A stretch of 64,000 nt of DNA from the NCBI GenBank assembly GCA_964372115.1, contig CAYJPN010000028.1, forward strand, positions 5,464 through 69,463. Reading direction: 5' to 3'. A program made the position numbers and the translations under genes. Of the stretch, positions 1-8,350 are shown one piece after another; within the stretch, counting starts at the first letter, position 1; each line of letters starts with the position of its first letter. Source of the DNA: CG2-30-36-16 sp964372115 (GTDB taxonomy: Bacteria > Bacteroidota > Ignavibacteria > Ignavibacteriales > Ignavibacteriaceae). The notes below the pieces were generated by a model, which worked only from the letters and a program-made list of their open reading frames with translations, made no database searches and was not told the DNA's origin.

Positions 1-87
1 ATGTTTTATGGATGGCTTGGCGCCGGTCTTTTGTTGATTTTGCTTGAGTTCAGTTTGAGCAAAACTGTTTTAAGAAAATTACCATAA
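1..87 (+). CDS. batA: BatA-type VWA protein, C-terminal fragment (cut by window edge)
   Basis: Only the last 28 codons are visible. They encode a hydrophobic helix (GWLGAGLLLILLEF) followed by a short basic tail ending RKLP. This is the usual C-terminal membrane anchor of BatA/BatB-like von Willebrand factor A proteins. The stop lies 11 bases before batB, so it is the first visible member of the bat operon. The BatA name rests mainly on its place in front of batB, batC, batD and batE; the VWA domain itself would lie outside the window. Confidence 0.6.
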   Translation: MFYGWLGAGLLLILLEFSLSKTVLRKLP

Positions 88-98
88 AGTTTGTTGAT

Positions 99-1139
99 AT
101 GATTCGATTTGCAAATCCAGAATATTTTTATGCTTTGTACTTAATTCCGGTATTCCTTCTTTTATTTTGGTTTATGTTAAAACGGAGGAAAAACTTGATT
201 GAGAAGTTTGCCGATAAAAATCTACTTAAGGTTATTTCGGTGGAATACAGCAGCACAAAAAATTTAATAAAATTTTTGCTTTTTATTGTGGCTTATTCTC
301 TGTTAATAACAGCCGCCGCTAATCCTCAGGTAGGCTCAAAAATGGAGGAAGTTAAACAAACCGGTATTGATGTTTTTATCGCTCTGGATGTTTCGTTAAG
401 TATGACAGCAGAGGATATAAAACCTAATCGTCTCGAAAAAGCGAAATATGAGATTTCGAACCTAATAAAAAGACTGCGTGGTGATAGAATAGGTTTACTA
501 ATATTTTCGGGGCAAGCTTATATCCAATTCCCACTAACAACAGACTATTCGGCGGCAAATTTGTTTTTATCCGCAGTTGATGTAAACTCAGTACCGCAGC
601 CCGGTACTGCAATCGGAGCGGCTATTTCGCTTGCTATAAACTCGTTCGATTATAAAACTCTTACCCAAAAAGTTATTGTTATTATTACAGACGGCGAAGA
701 CCACGAAGGTGATTTAACACAACCTATAAAAGACGCCAATGAAAAAGAGATAAAAATTTATACGATCGGGTTGGGTTCCCCGGAAGGAGTACCGATACCT
801 ATTCATGATGCAAACGGAAATGTTGTGGGATTCAAAAAAGATGGCTCGGGAAGTGTGGTGCTAACAAAACTTGATGAGCAGACTTTAATGAGTATAGCAA
901 ACCAGGCGGGCGGAAAATTTTTTAAAGGTACAAACTACGAAGATGAACTCGACAAAATTTATAAAGATTTATCAAGTATGGAGAAGGCTGAATTCGGTAC
1001 AAAAAAAGTAACTGATTATGAAGACCGCTTTTACTATTTTCTTATACCGGCTATATTTTTATTGATAGTTGAGTTTTTTGTCTCAGATAAAAAATCTCCG
1101 TTTTTTACAAAAATAAACAGGAGGTTGGGATTAGAATGA
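99..1139 (+). CDS. batB: BatB, membrane-anchored VWA-domain protein of the aerotolerance operon
   Basis: A 346-residue inner-membrane protein. Two N-terminal membrane helices (about residues 9-27 and 58-74) are followed by a von Willebrand factor A domain from about residue 88. It carries a complete metal-ion-dependent adhesion site, Asp97-x-Ser99-x-Ser101, and ITDGEDHEGD further on. A last helix lies near residues 313-331. This layout is that of BatA/BatB proteins, thought to work with a MoxR ATPase in the envelope during oxidative stress in Bacteroides and Leptospira. The end overlaps batC by four bases (ATGA), so translation is probably coupled. The MoxR and DUF58 genes expected upstream are outside the window. 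Confidence 0.88.
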   Translation: MIRFANPEYFYALYLIPVFLLLFWFMLKRRKNLIEKFADKNLLKVISVEYSSTKNLIKFLLFIVAYSLLITAAANPQVGSKMEEVKQTGIDVFIALDVSLSMTAEDIKPNRLEKAKYEISNLIKRLRGDRIGLLIFSGQAYIQFPLTTDYSAANLFLSAVDVNSVPQPGTAIGAAISLAINSFDYKTLTQKVIVIITDGEDHEGDLTQPIKDANEKEIKIYTIGLGSPEGVPIPIHDANGNVVGFKKDGSGSVVLTKLDEQTLMSIANQAGGKFFKGTNYEDELDKIYKDLSSMEKAEFGTKKVTDYEDRFYYFLIPAIFLLIVEFFVSDKKSPFFTKINRRLGLE

Positions 1140-1906
1140 ACAAATTAATATTGTTAGTAATTATTTTTCCATTTTCATTATTCGCCCAGCAGGCGCGCAG
1201 CTTGAATAATGACGGAGTTGATTTGTACAAAAAAGGAAAATACTCCGAAGCAGAAGTTAACTTTAAAAAGGGGGTTGAAAAACAACCCGAAAGTTTTACG
1301 GCAAATTTTAATCTTGGTGATTCCTATTATAAACAAGGTCGTTTCGATGAAGCGATAAAGTCGTTTGAAACCGCTCTGAAAACATCAAAAGAAAATGAGT
1401 ATTCTGCAAAAACGTATCATAATCTGGGCAATTCGTTATTAAAGATGCAGGAAAAAGTGCAAGACCCGCAACAGCGCAGTAAGATGCTTCAACAAAGTAT
1501 TGAAGCTTACAAAAATTCGCTTAAATTAAATTCTGAAGATATCGATACAAAATACAATTTGTCTTATGCGCTCCGGCTGCTAGAAAAAAATAAAAACAAG
1601 CAGCAGCAAAATAATAAAGATCAAAAAAATAAAGACAACCAGAATAAAGATCAGCAGCAAAACCAGGACAAACAAAACCAGGACAAGCAAAATCAAGATA
1701 AAAAGGATCAGCAAAACAAAGATCAGCAAAAACCGGATCAGAACCAGGAAAGTAAACAGGACAATCTGAAACAACCCGAAAAAAATAAAATATCTAAGGA
1801 AGAAGCAGAACGAATTCTTCAGGCGTTAAAGAATAACGAAAAAGATTTGCAAAAAAAACTACGTAAAGTACAGGGCAAAAAAGTTAAAACTGAAAAAGAC
1901 TGGTAA
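1136..1906 (+). CDS. batC: BatC, exported TPR protein with Gln/Lys/Asn/Asp-rich tail
   Basis: 256 residues. A signal peptide (about 1-18, ending LFAQQ) is followed by tetratricopeptide repeats from about 22 to 150, recognisable by NNDGVDLYKKGKYSEAE and NFNLGDSYYKQGRFDEA. Residues about 153-215 are a low-complexity stretch built almost only from Q, K, N and D, with short repeats such as DKQNQ, and then a charged helix. TPR proteins at this place in bat operons are called BatC. It overlaps batB by four bases and is followed 13 bases later by batD. The tail is probably disordered and is the part least likely to be conserved. Confidence 0.85.
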   Translation: MNKLILLVIIFPFSLFAQQARSLNNDGVDLYKKGKYSEAEVNFKKGVEKQPESFTANFNLGDSYYKQGRFDEAIKSFETALKTSKENEYSAKTYHNLGNSLLKMQEKVQDPQQRSKMLQQSIEAYKNSLKLNSEDIDTKYNLSYALRLLEKNKNKQQQNNKDQKNKDNQNKDQQQNQDKQNQDKQNQDKKDQQNKDQQKPDQNQESKQDNLKQPEKNKISKEEAERILQALKNNEKDLQKKLRKVQGKKVKTEKDW

Positions 1907-1919
1907 GATAAATCATAAA

Positions 1920-3746
1920 ATGAAACGCAACTTTTTGACACATAGTTATATATATCTTTATTTAATTTTTCTTCCAATAGCTGTTTCAGCTCAATCATTC
2001 GTTGCATCGGTTAATAGAAATCCGGTTGGTGTAAATGAGCGGTTCCAGGTTACTTTTACTTTTTCCGGTGAAGATATTAACGGAGTTAAAAATTTTAAAG
2101 CGCCTGATTTTAAAAATTTATATGTGCTTTCGGGCCCAAACCTAAGTACAAGTATGCAGATAATAAATGGAGCGGTTTCAGGTTCCAAATCATATTCCTT
2201 TTATCTGCAAGCCGCGAGTGCAGGCAAATTTAAAATTGGTTCTGCATCTGTGGAAAGCGGTGGAAATAGATACACAACAGATATTCTTACTATCGATGTT
2301 CAGCAGGGAACTCCAAAACAAAAAAATGGTGAGGCCGACCCATACGCTGAGATTGGGGATAATTTGTTTATTCGTGCCACGGCAGATAAGGTAACATTAT
2401 ATAAAGGTGAGCAAGTTACAGTAACATACAAACTTTATACACGACTCAGTATTGCATCGCAAATGTCGGTATCAAAGTTGCCGCAGTACCAGGGTTTTTG
2501 GGCTGAAGAATTAACTTCCGCCCAAAACATTATGTTTGATACCGAGATACTGAATGGCAAACAATACCGGGTTGGTGTACTGAAAAGAGTCGCTCTGTTT
2601 CCCTCACAAACCGGTGAACTTGAGGTAACTCCTTTTGAAATTAATGTGCCCGTCCAGGTAAAAAAGCAAAAACGTAGTAACGGCAATGCGTTCGATGATT
2701 TTTTTAATGACCCTTTTTTCAATCAATCGGAAATGGTTGACTACAAAGCAAAATCTAACACAATAAAATTAAAGGTACTTGCTTTGCCTTCTGAAAATGT
2801 ACCTGCATCGTTTAACGGTGCAGTAGGCAACTTTTCAATTTTATCTTCACTAGATAAAAAACAAACAAAAACCGATGAACCGGTTTCATTAAAAATGGAG
2901 ATAAAAGGTTCGGGTAATATCAAGCTATTAAATGTGCCTGCCGTCAGCCTGCCCGCTAGTTTTGAGCAGTATGAACCCAAAACAGATGAAGATATTAACC
3001 GCATCGGGGTTGTTTCGGGGACAAAAAAAATTGAATATCTTTTAGTACCGAGGAGCGCGGGAAAATTTGATATTGACCCTGTTGAATTTTCGTTTTTTAG
3101 TCCGACAAAGAAAGAATATTTTACTTTAAAAACCGATGCATACAACATTGAAGTTGAACAGGGTAATCATGAAAGCGGCAGCTTTACCTCAAAAGAGGAT
3201 GTGAAAATGCTCGGGCAGGACATTCGCTTTATTAAACTCGATGAAAATTCCTTGAGCAAAAAAGGAAGTATTGTTTTATCTACAGCTAACTTTTGGATCG
3301 CTGTTGTCGCTCCGGTTTTTGCACTTGCTCTATTAGTGGGGTGGAAGAGAAGACACGATAAACTTATGGGAAATGTTCAATTAATGCGTTATCAGAAAGC
3401 ACAAAAAGTTTCGAGAGCAAAGTTGAAAAACGCAAAGGCATTAATGGAAGCAAATAAGCCGGTTGAGTTTTATACAGAAATTTCTCAGGCATTGTTCGGG
3501 TACCTTGAAGATAAATTTAGAATTCCAAAAGCTGAGTTTACACTCGAAAGAGCGTCGGATGAACTGCGCATTAGAAAAATTGATGCAAAACTTATTGACG
3601 AATTTAAAGCATGTGCAGAAAAATGTGAATTCGCAAGATTCGCCCCCGGTAAGCAGGAAGCAATTGCGATGAACGAATTGTATAATCAATCCGCTGAAGT
3701 TATTATTGAGCTTGAAAAAAGTTTTAACGGCAGGAGGAAAGTGTAA
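1920..3746 (+). CDS. batD: BatD, periplasmic 'oxygen tolerance' protein
   Basis: 608 residues. A signal peptide (about 1-24, ending AVSAQS) precedes a long beta-rich periplasmic part that begins ASVNRNPVGVNERFQVTFTF, the typical BatD opening. A single membrane helix lies near residues 457-475 (FWIAVVAPVFALALLVGW). A cytoplasmic helical tail of about 130 residues follows. The family is known as BatD/oxygen-tolerance, and its biochemical role is not settled. Its last base is the first base of the batE start codon, so the two genes are almost certainly co-translated. Length and topology agree with intact family members. Confidence 0.88.
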   Translation: MKRNFLTHSYIYLYLIFLPIAVSAQSFVASVNRNPVGVNERFQVTFTFSGEDINGVKNFKAPDFKNLYVLSGPNLSTSMQIINGAVSGSKSYSFYLQAASAGKFKIGSASVESGGNRYTTDILTIDVQQGTPKQKNGEADPYAEIGDNLFIRATADKVTLYKGEQVTVTYKLYTRLSIASQMSVSKLPQYQGFWAEELTSAQNIMFDTEILNGKQYRVGVLKRVALFPSQTGELEVTPFEINVPVQVKKQKRSNGNAFDDFFNDPFFNQSEMVDYKAKSNTIKLKVLALPSENVPASFNGAVGNFSILSSLDKKQTKTDEPVSLKMEIKGSGNIKLLNVPAVSLPASFEQYEPKTDEDINRIGVVSGTKKIEYLLVPRSAGKFDIDPVEFSFFSPTKKEYFTLKTDAYNIEVEQGNHESGSFTSKEDVKMLGQDIRFIKLDENSLSKKGSIVLSTANFWIAVVAPVFALALLVGWKRRHDKLMGNVQLMRYQKAQKVSRAKLKNAKALMEANKPVEFYTEISQALFGYLEDKFRIPKAEFTLERASDELRIRKIDAKLIDEFKACAEKCEFARFAPGKQEAIAMNELYNQSAEVIIELEKSFNGRRKV

Positions 3747-4498
3747 TGAAAAAAATATTTTTTCTGCTGCTATGTTTTGTGTCATTACAAATATTTGCAT
3801 CTGAAGCGGAAGAGATGATGCAGAAAGGGAACCAGTTATTCCGCCATAAAGATTATAAAAAAGCAGTGGAGATTTATACCGAGATTGTTAACGCAGGTTA
3901 TGAAAGTGCAGCATTGTTTTTTAATCTAGGTAATAGCTATTACCGAACCGGGCAACTCGGGTATGCCATACTAAATTATGAGAAAGCGTTAAGATTAAGT
4001 CCGGGCGATGAAGATATCGTGCATAATCTTGCGCTCGCAAATTCAAAAACAGTTGATAAAATGGAGAGTTTCCCGCAGTTTTTTTTGTTTGAGTGGTGGG
4101 AAGCGGTATTGGGTGCATTATCATTAAGCGGCTGGACTTATGTTGCATATTTCTTTTTTATCACCTTGCTTTCTTCAATAGGATTTTACTTCTTTGCATT
4201 GTCACCTTCGCAGCAAAAAATTTCTCTGTTATCAGGTTTAATTGCAATTGTACTGATGCTTTTTTCTTCATCATTTGTAATAATTAAACATAACCGGGAA
4301 GTAAACATAAAAAATGGAATTGTTGTTGAAAATACGGTCACGGTCAAACAATCACCTGATGAAAAAAGCGGGGATGCTTTTTTAATACACGAAGGTCTAA
4401 AAGTTAAACTCGAAGATAAAATAGACTGGTGGCTAAAAATAAAATTGCCCGATGGAAAAGTAGGATGGCTAAAACAAAATGATGTACAGATTATTTGA
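3746..4498 (+). CDS. batE: BatE, TPR protein with membrane helices and C-terminal SH3-like domain
   Basis: 250 residues. A signal peptide (1-18) is followed by TPR repeats at about 22-95 (GNQLFRHKDYKKAVEIY, FNLGNSYYRTGQLGYAI). Two membrane helices lie near 122-150 and 158-178. A bacterial SH3-like domain follows (TVKQSPDEKSGDAFLIHEG, DGKVGWLKQ). TPR plus SH3b at the 3' end of a bat operon is the usual BatE layout. The gene starts on the last base of batD and is the last gene of the operon; the next 390 bases hold only a decayed fragment. Confidence 0.85.
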   Translation: MKKIFFLLLCFVSLQIFASEAEEMMQKGNQLFRHKDYKKAVEIYTEIVNAGYESAALFFNLGNSYYRTGQLGYAILNYEKALRLSPGDEDIVHNLALANSKTVDKMESFPQFFLFEWWEAVLGALSLSGWTYVAYFFFITLLSSIGFYFFALSPSQQKISLLSGLIAIVLMLFSSSFVIIKHNREVNIKNGIVVENTVTVKQSPDEKSGDAFLIHEGLKVKLEDKIDWWLKIKLPDGKVGWLKQNDVQII

Positions 4499-4672
4499 AT
4501 GAAGACTTAGAGTTCTGAATAACTAAAAGAGCGCTTAGGCACTAATTTTTTTTATTCACTTTATCTATTATTTTTACTATAGACATTATTGCAAATACCC
4601 TGGACAAAGAAAAAAGTAGAATAATAAAGTTGTCCTTACGGAAATTAAAAATTAAAATGTTTCGGATAATAA

Positions 4673-4816
4673 ATTATTAAGCACAATTTGTCCGGTTTCG
4701 CAAGAAAAACCGATCCGCTTATTGTATTTATGTACGAAGGTAAAACTTATTCAGTGTGCTGTAAAAAGCGGTTAAAGAAAATTCCGGACAATCCCGAAAA
4801 ATATTTTTCACGATAA
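4673..4816 (+). pseudogene. Decayed YHS-domain-like fragment
   Basis: In the gap after batE one frame stays open from 4673 to a TAA at 4814-4816 and reads TDPLIVFMYEGKTYSVCCK, then RLKKIPDNPEKYF. This resembles the second half of YHS metal-binding domains, whose hallmark is Y-x-GK-x-Y-x-FCC-x-x-C followed by PEKY. The third cysteine is replaced here by arginine. A TAA (4670-4672) closes the frame upstream, and no start codon or ribosome-binding site suits it. I read it as the 3' remnant of a lost gene. A chance similarity of about 25 residues cannot be excluded. Confidence 0.4.
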
Positions 4817-4886
4817 GTGAAGATGATAAATCATTAAAATTAAAAAAAGAAAAATAAACATTATCATTAATCAAGAAAGGTTACTC

Positions 4887-5195
4887 ATGAAAAAAATTCT
4901 CTTAATCATTATGTTAGCTGGTTTTGTGTTTGCAGTTAATGCTCAGACAAAAAGCAACGGCGTTAAATCTCCAACTGCCAAAGATACAAAAGTTACAAAA
5001 ACCATCGATGCTAAAACGTCTGATGCTGTAACAAAAGTGAAAAGTAATTCATCTGTTTCGCAAGGGAATAAAGAAACAAAAATTAAAAAAGAAACAATCA
5101 AAACAGAAGAATGCGAATCTGAAGGCGCCGAGGGATGCGGTGGCTGCAACAAAAATATGTATAATGAAAAAAAGAATGATAAACCAAAAAAATAA
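4887..5195 (+). CDS. Small exported lysine-rich protein with a C-terminal cysteine cluster
   Basis: 102 residues with a clear signal peptide (about 1-20, ending VNAQ), then a Lys/Thr/Ser-rich, probably unstructured region. The end carries three cysteines, Cys76, Cys84 and Cys87 (CESEGAEGCGGC), that could bind a metal or form disulfides. I do not recognise a family. An AGAAAGG ribosome-binding site sits about 8 bases before the ATG, and a strong terminator follows, so it is probably a single-gene transcript. The adjacent YHS-like metal-site fragment hints at a metal-related locus, but that is inference. Confidence 0.7.
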   Translation: MKKILLIIMLAGFVFAVNAQTKSNGVKSPTAKDTKVTKTIDAKTSDAVTKVKSNSSVSQGNKETKIKKETIKTEECESEGAEGCGGCNKNMYNEKKNDKPKK

Positions 5196-5218
5196 GAATT
5201 GGTAAAAGTAGTATTATT

Positions 5219-5248
5219 AATCCCGGCAGTTGCCGGGATTTCTTTTTT
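5219..5248 (+). terminator. Rho-independent terminator
   Basis: A perfect 10-bp stem (AATCCCGGCA / TGCCGGGATT) with a 2-base loop (GT), followed by a T-rich tract (TCTTTTTT). It closes the transcript of the small Cys-cluster protein gene. Confidence 0.85.
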
Positions 5249-5256
5249 AAAATTGA

Positions 5257-5287
5257 TTGAATGAAGTAAAAAATTGTTATAATTTTA
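5257..5287 (+). promoter_or_regulatory. Possible Bacteroidota-type promoter for the M48 protease gene
   Basis: TTG at 5257-5259, a 20-base spacer, then TAATTTTA at 5280-5287. This matches seven of eight positions of the class consensus TAnnTTTG, with the last G missing. It lies between the preceding terminator and the start at 5317, where a promoter is needed. Confidence 0.35.
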
Positions 5288-5316
5288 CGTCACCGGAATG
5301 AAAACAAAACATATCA

Positions 5317-6474
5317 ATGATTTCAAAACAAGATTCAAAAAAATATAATAATATAAAATTAACCATAAGCATTTCGAAAACTTTGATAAGTTTTATACTT
5401 TTATTTTTATTCGTTTCCACCGGTTTAAGCAGCTTGTTAACCGGATATCTAAGCAGTTATTTCTCAAATGACTATCTTTTATTTATTAGTTTTTTGATTG
5501 TGCTCGGTTTTGTGTCCGGAATATTGTTTTCACCCTTAAGTTATTACTCTGAGTTTTATCTTGAACACAAATATAATCTTTCCAACCAAACATTTTTTAT
5601 GTGGATTTGGGAAGATCTAAAAGGATTGCTTGTTGCAGCTTTAATCGGCATCCCAATTTTGCTCTCTTTTTATTATTCTCTAAAAAACTTCGGGGGTAAC
5701 TGGTGGCTGCCTTTTGCAATTTTGTTATTTGTTGTGTCGGTTGTTTTGGCTCGTGTAGTCCCGATTTTTATATTGCCTCTTTTCTACAAACTCACACCGA
5801 TTGAAGATGGCGACCTAAATAAAAGAATCACCAAACTTGCCGAGGAAGCAGGTGTATTGGTAAAAAATGTTTACCGGTTTGATATGAGCAAAAATACAAA
5901 AAAAGCAAATGCCGCTTTTACCGGCATCGGCAGATCAAAAAGAATACTACTCGGTGATACTTTGCTTGATAACTTTACTATTGATGAAATAGAAACCGTC
6001 TTGGCTCATGAACTCGGACATTACAAGAAAAAACATATAATAAAAAATTTAGTCTTCGGAACCGTTTCAAGTTTTTTAACATTATTTTTAATTGCTAAAC
6101 TTTATGATATTTCTTTAACATGGTTCGGGTTTTCAATGCGGACTGACATTGCTGCCTTGCCTCTACTTTCAATATGGGCAATGATTATCGGTCTGGTTCA
6201 AACGCCCCTTGGTAATTATTTATCACGCAAATATGAATATGAAGCCGATCGTTACGCAATAGATGCTACAGACAAACCGGCGGAGTTTATAAATACACTT
6301 CAAAAATTAACGACACAAAATCTCGGTGATGAAAATCCTAATAGTTTTGTTGAATTGTTTTTTTACAGCCATCCTTCAATTAAGAATAGAGTAGCTGCTA
6401 TTAAAAAACATAGAGGTGCTTCTCTTATATCTGGCAGTTTGCAAACGGAGCCGAAGAGTGTTGTCATACATTAA
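5317..6474 (+). CDS. M48 family zinc metalloprotease, Ste24/CaaX-protease type
   Basis: A 385-residue integral membrane protease. Several membrane helices occupy the N-terminal half (about 20-180). The zinc site His231-Glu232-x-x-His235 (LAHELGHYKKKH) follows, with the third ligand Glu309 in YEYEADRYA. Both the HExxH and the ExxxD motif are intact. The N-terminal multi-helix region followed by the M48 core is the layout of Ste24p/CAAX prenyl protease 1. In bacteria without prenylated proteins its job is thought to be membrane-protein quality control. The downstream acyltransferase gene starts inside its 3' end. Confidence 0.85.
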   Translation: MISKQDSKKYNNIKLTISISKTLISFILLFLFVSTGLSSLLTGYLSSYFSNDYLLFISFLIVLGFVSGILFSPLSYYSEFYLEHKYNLSNQTFFMWIWEDLKGLLVAALIGIPILLSFYYSLKNFGGNWWLPFAILLFVVSVVLARVVPIFILPLFYKLTPIEDGDLNKRITKLAEEAGVLVKNVYRFDMSKNTKKANAAFTGIGRSKRILLGDTLLDNFTIDEIETVLAHELGHYKKKHIIKNLVFGTVSSFLTLFLIAKLYDISLTWFGFSMRTDIAALPLLSIWAMIIGLVQTPLGNYLSRKYEYEADRYAIDATDKPAEFINTLQKLTTQNLGDENPNSFVELFFYSHPSIKNRVAAIKKHRGASLISGSLQTEPKSVVIH

Positions 6475-7162
6475 ATTTGTATTCGTAGTATTTTATACAT
6501 TCCTCTCTGCTGTTGCGGCTGGGATTTCGGCATTAGTGGACAGAAACTTTACTGCTTACAATTATGTTGGTAAATATTTTGCAAAAGGTGTATTTTTTAT
6601 AAGCAGGATAAAACTAAAAGTTATCGGCAGAGAGAAGATAGATTCAAAAAAAGTTTATGTGTTTGTATCAAACCACAGCAGCCAGTTTGATATTCCTGCA
6701 CTGCAGGAAGCAATACCGAACAAAATAGGTATTGTATTTAAACAGGAACTCGGAAAAATACCTGTATTTGGTTGGCAGTTAAAAATAGGTCCATATATTA
6801 TGGTGGACAGAAAAAATGCCGAGAGTGCAATGCGTAGTATTGAAGAAGCAAAAGAAAAAATGGTGCAAAAAAAACTATCACCTGTTCTTTTCGCCGAAGG
6901 TACACGAAGTGAAAACGGGGAGGTACAGTCATTTAAACGCGGCGCTTTTTATCTGGCGGTAAAAGCCGGATATCCAATAGTCCCAGTATCCGTCTCAGGT
7001 TCATACAAACTTTTACCTAAAGGTAAGTTTAATATTAAAAGCGGTACAATCACAGTTACTTTTGATGACCCAATTGATACATCAAATGTCTTAACGCGTA
7101 AAGATGAGAATGATTTAATGGAAAAAGTTCGTAATATTGTAATAAAAAATATCAAGGAATAA
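6458..7162 (+). CDS. plsC: 1-acyl-sn-glycerol-3-phosphate acyltransferase (PlsC family)
   Basis: About 234 residues, starting from GTG 6458. It has the acyltransferase motifs NHSSQFD (catalytic His73 and Asp78, the HX4D motif) and FAEGTRS (about 145-151), and an N-terminal membrane helix. The enzyme would transfer an acyl chain to lysophosphatidic acid in phospholipid synthesis. An ATG at 6416 in the same frame would add a basic 14-residue leader. I prefer GTG because GGAG lies seven bases upstream and the protein then begins directly with its hydrophobic helix. It overlaps the protease gene by 17 bases. Confidence 0.82.
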   Translation: MLSYIKFVFVVFYTFLSAVAAGISALVDRNFTAYNYVGKYFAKGVFFISRIKLKVIGREKIDSKKVYVFVSNHSSQFDIPALQEAIPNKIGIVFKQELGKIPVFGWQLKIGPYIMVDRKNAESAMRSIEEAKEKMVQKKLSPVLFAEGTRSENGEVQSFKRGAFYLAVKAGYPIVPVSVSGSYKLLPKGKFNIKSGTITVTFDDPIDTSNVLTRKDENDLMEKVRNIVIKNIKE

Positions 7163-7163
7163 T

Positions 7164-7448
7164 TTGGCAGTTACACGAAAAGACGTAGAGCATATAGCCG
7201 AACTTGCCCGGTTAAAGTTTTCGGAAGAAGAACTTGATGGTTACACAACTCAATTAAACCAGATGTTGGCGTATGTTGAAAAACTTAATGAACTTGACAC
7301 TGAAAATATTGAGCCATTATCTCATCCTATTGAAAACGAAAATGTATTTCGTAATGATGTTACAAAAGATTCGCTGCCAACTTCCGACGCTTTGAAAAAT
7401 GCTCCGCAAAAGGATGACCGGTTCTTTAAAGTGCCCCGGGTATTATAA
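7164..7448 (+). CDS. gatC: Aspartyl/glutamyl-tRNA amidotransferase subunit C
   Basis: 94 residues, the normal length for GatC, with typical sequence (VEHIAELARLKFSEEE, NQMLAYVEKLNELDTENIEP, FKVPRVL). GatC stabilises the GatA/GatB pair that amidates Glu-tRNA(Gln) or Asp-tRNA(Asn); gatA and gatB are not in this window. The start is TTG at 7164 with AAGGAAT close upstream, one base after the plsC stop codon. Because glnS is present at 54.9 kb, the complex is more likely needed here for Asn-tRNA(Asn). Confidence 0.9.
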   Translation: MAVTRKDVEHIAELARLKFSEEELDGYTTQLNQMLAYVEKLNELDTENIEPLSHPIENENVFRNDVTKDSLPTSDALKNAPQKDDRFFKVPRVL

Positions 7449-7549
7449 GCTATTATTTCGTCAGGTACAGTTGTTTTACTGCAATGGCACTTCTCCTTTG
7501 ATTTAGACACTCTATTTATTTCGACCGCGTTTAGTGGGAAAGATTTTCT

Positions 7550-7557
7550 TATTTTTG
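7550..7557 (+). promoter_or_regulatory. Possible -7 promoter box before kdsB
   Basis: TATTTTTG matches TAnnTTTG and lies 28 bases before the kdsB start. No good TTG element is found 17-23 bases upstream, only TTTAG, so this is weak. Confidence 0.25.
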
Positions 7558-7585
7558 CAATAATTAATAATAAGAAATTTGATTT

Positions 7586-8350
7586 ATGATAATTGGTGTT
7601 ATACCTGCTCGTTTCGCTTCAACAAGATTAATGGGAAAACCACTCGCTGACATCGGCGGCAAACCGATGATACAACATACATTCGAAAGTTCTCTCAACT
7701 CAAAATTGGTTAACCGTATTATTATCGCCACAGATGACGAGAAGGTTGCTCAAGTTTGCCGTGGTTTTGGTGCAAACGTGGTACTCACTCCAAAAGATAT
7801 TCAAACAGGAAGCGACAGGATAGCGTTTGTTGTGCGCGATATGGATGAGGCGGATATAATTGTAAATATTCAGGGGGATGAGCCGTTCATACATGGGGAA
7901 ATGATTGATCAGGCAGTCGAGCCATTACTGTTTGATAATTCTATAAATGTTTCTACACTCGCCAAAAAAATTCAAAATGTTGAAGAATTAAAGTCCCCCT
8001 CAATTCCCAAGGTAGTTTTCGATTATCAGAATTTCGCGATGTATTTTTCACGTTCGCCTATTCCGTATGTGAGGGATGCAAAAACTTATCAGGAAAGACT
8101 TGACATATGCGATATATTTAAGCATATAGGGCTGTATGTTTACAGAAAAGACTCTCTTTTAAGTTTTACAGAATTAGCGCCGACTGATTTGGAACAAACT
8201 GAAAAACTTGAACAACTTCGAATGCTTGAACATGGTTTTAAAATAAAAGTTGTTGTTACAGAATATGATAACCTTGCTGTTGATACGCCGGAAGATTTAG
8301 AACGCGCACGAATGCACTATAAAAGAATGATAAGACAAAAGGATAAATAA
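7586..8350 (+). CDS. kdsB: 3-deoxy-manno-octulosonate cytidylyltransferase (CMP-KDO synthetase)
   Basis: 254 residues, the usual length. The N-terminus IGVIPARFASTRLMGKPL is the nucleotide-binding signature of KdsB, and NIQGDEPFI and AVDTPEDLERA are further family motifs. It activates KDO with CTP for lipopolysaccharide inner core synthesis, so the organism should make a KDO-containing LPS. The last base of its stop codon is the first base of the next gene's start codon (TAATG), so the two genes are transcribed together although their functions are not obviously linked. Confidence 0.92.
   Translation: MIIGVIPARFASTRLMGKPLADIGGKPMIQHTFESSLNSKLVNRIIIATDDEKVAQVCRGFGANVVLTPKDIQTGSDRIAFVVRDMDEADIIVNIQGDEPFIHGEMIDQAVEPLLFDNSINVSTLAKKIQNVEELKSPSIPKVVFDYQNFAMYFSRSPIPYVRDAKTYQERLDICDIFKHIGLYVYRKDSLLSFTELAPTDLEQTEKLEQLRMLEHGFKIKVVVTEYDNLAVDTPEDLERARMHYKRMIRQKDK

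Noticed and set aside
1580..1774. Minus-strand ORF rich in Leu, Ile, Phe and Val resembling a membrane protein
   Set aside because: It is the complement of the Gln/Lys/Asn/Asp low-complexity tail of batC. The hydrophobic run follows from codon complementarity and has no ribosome-binding site.
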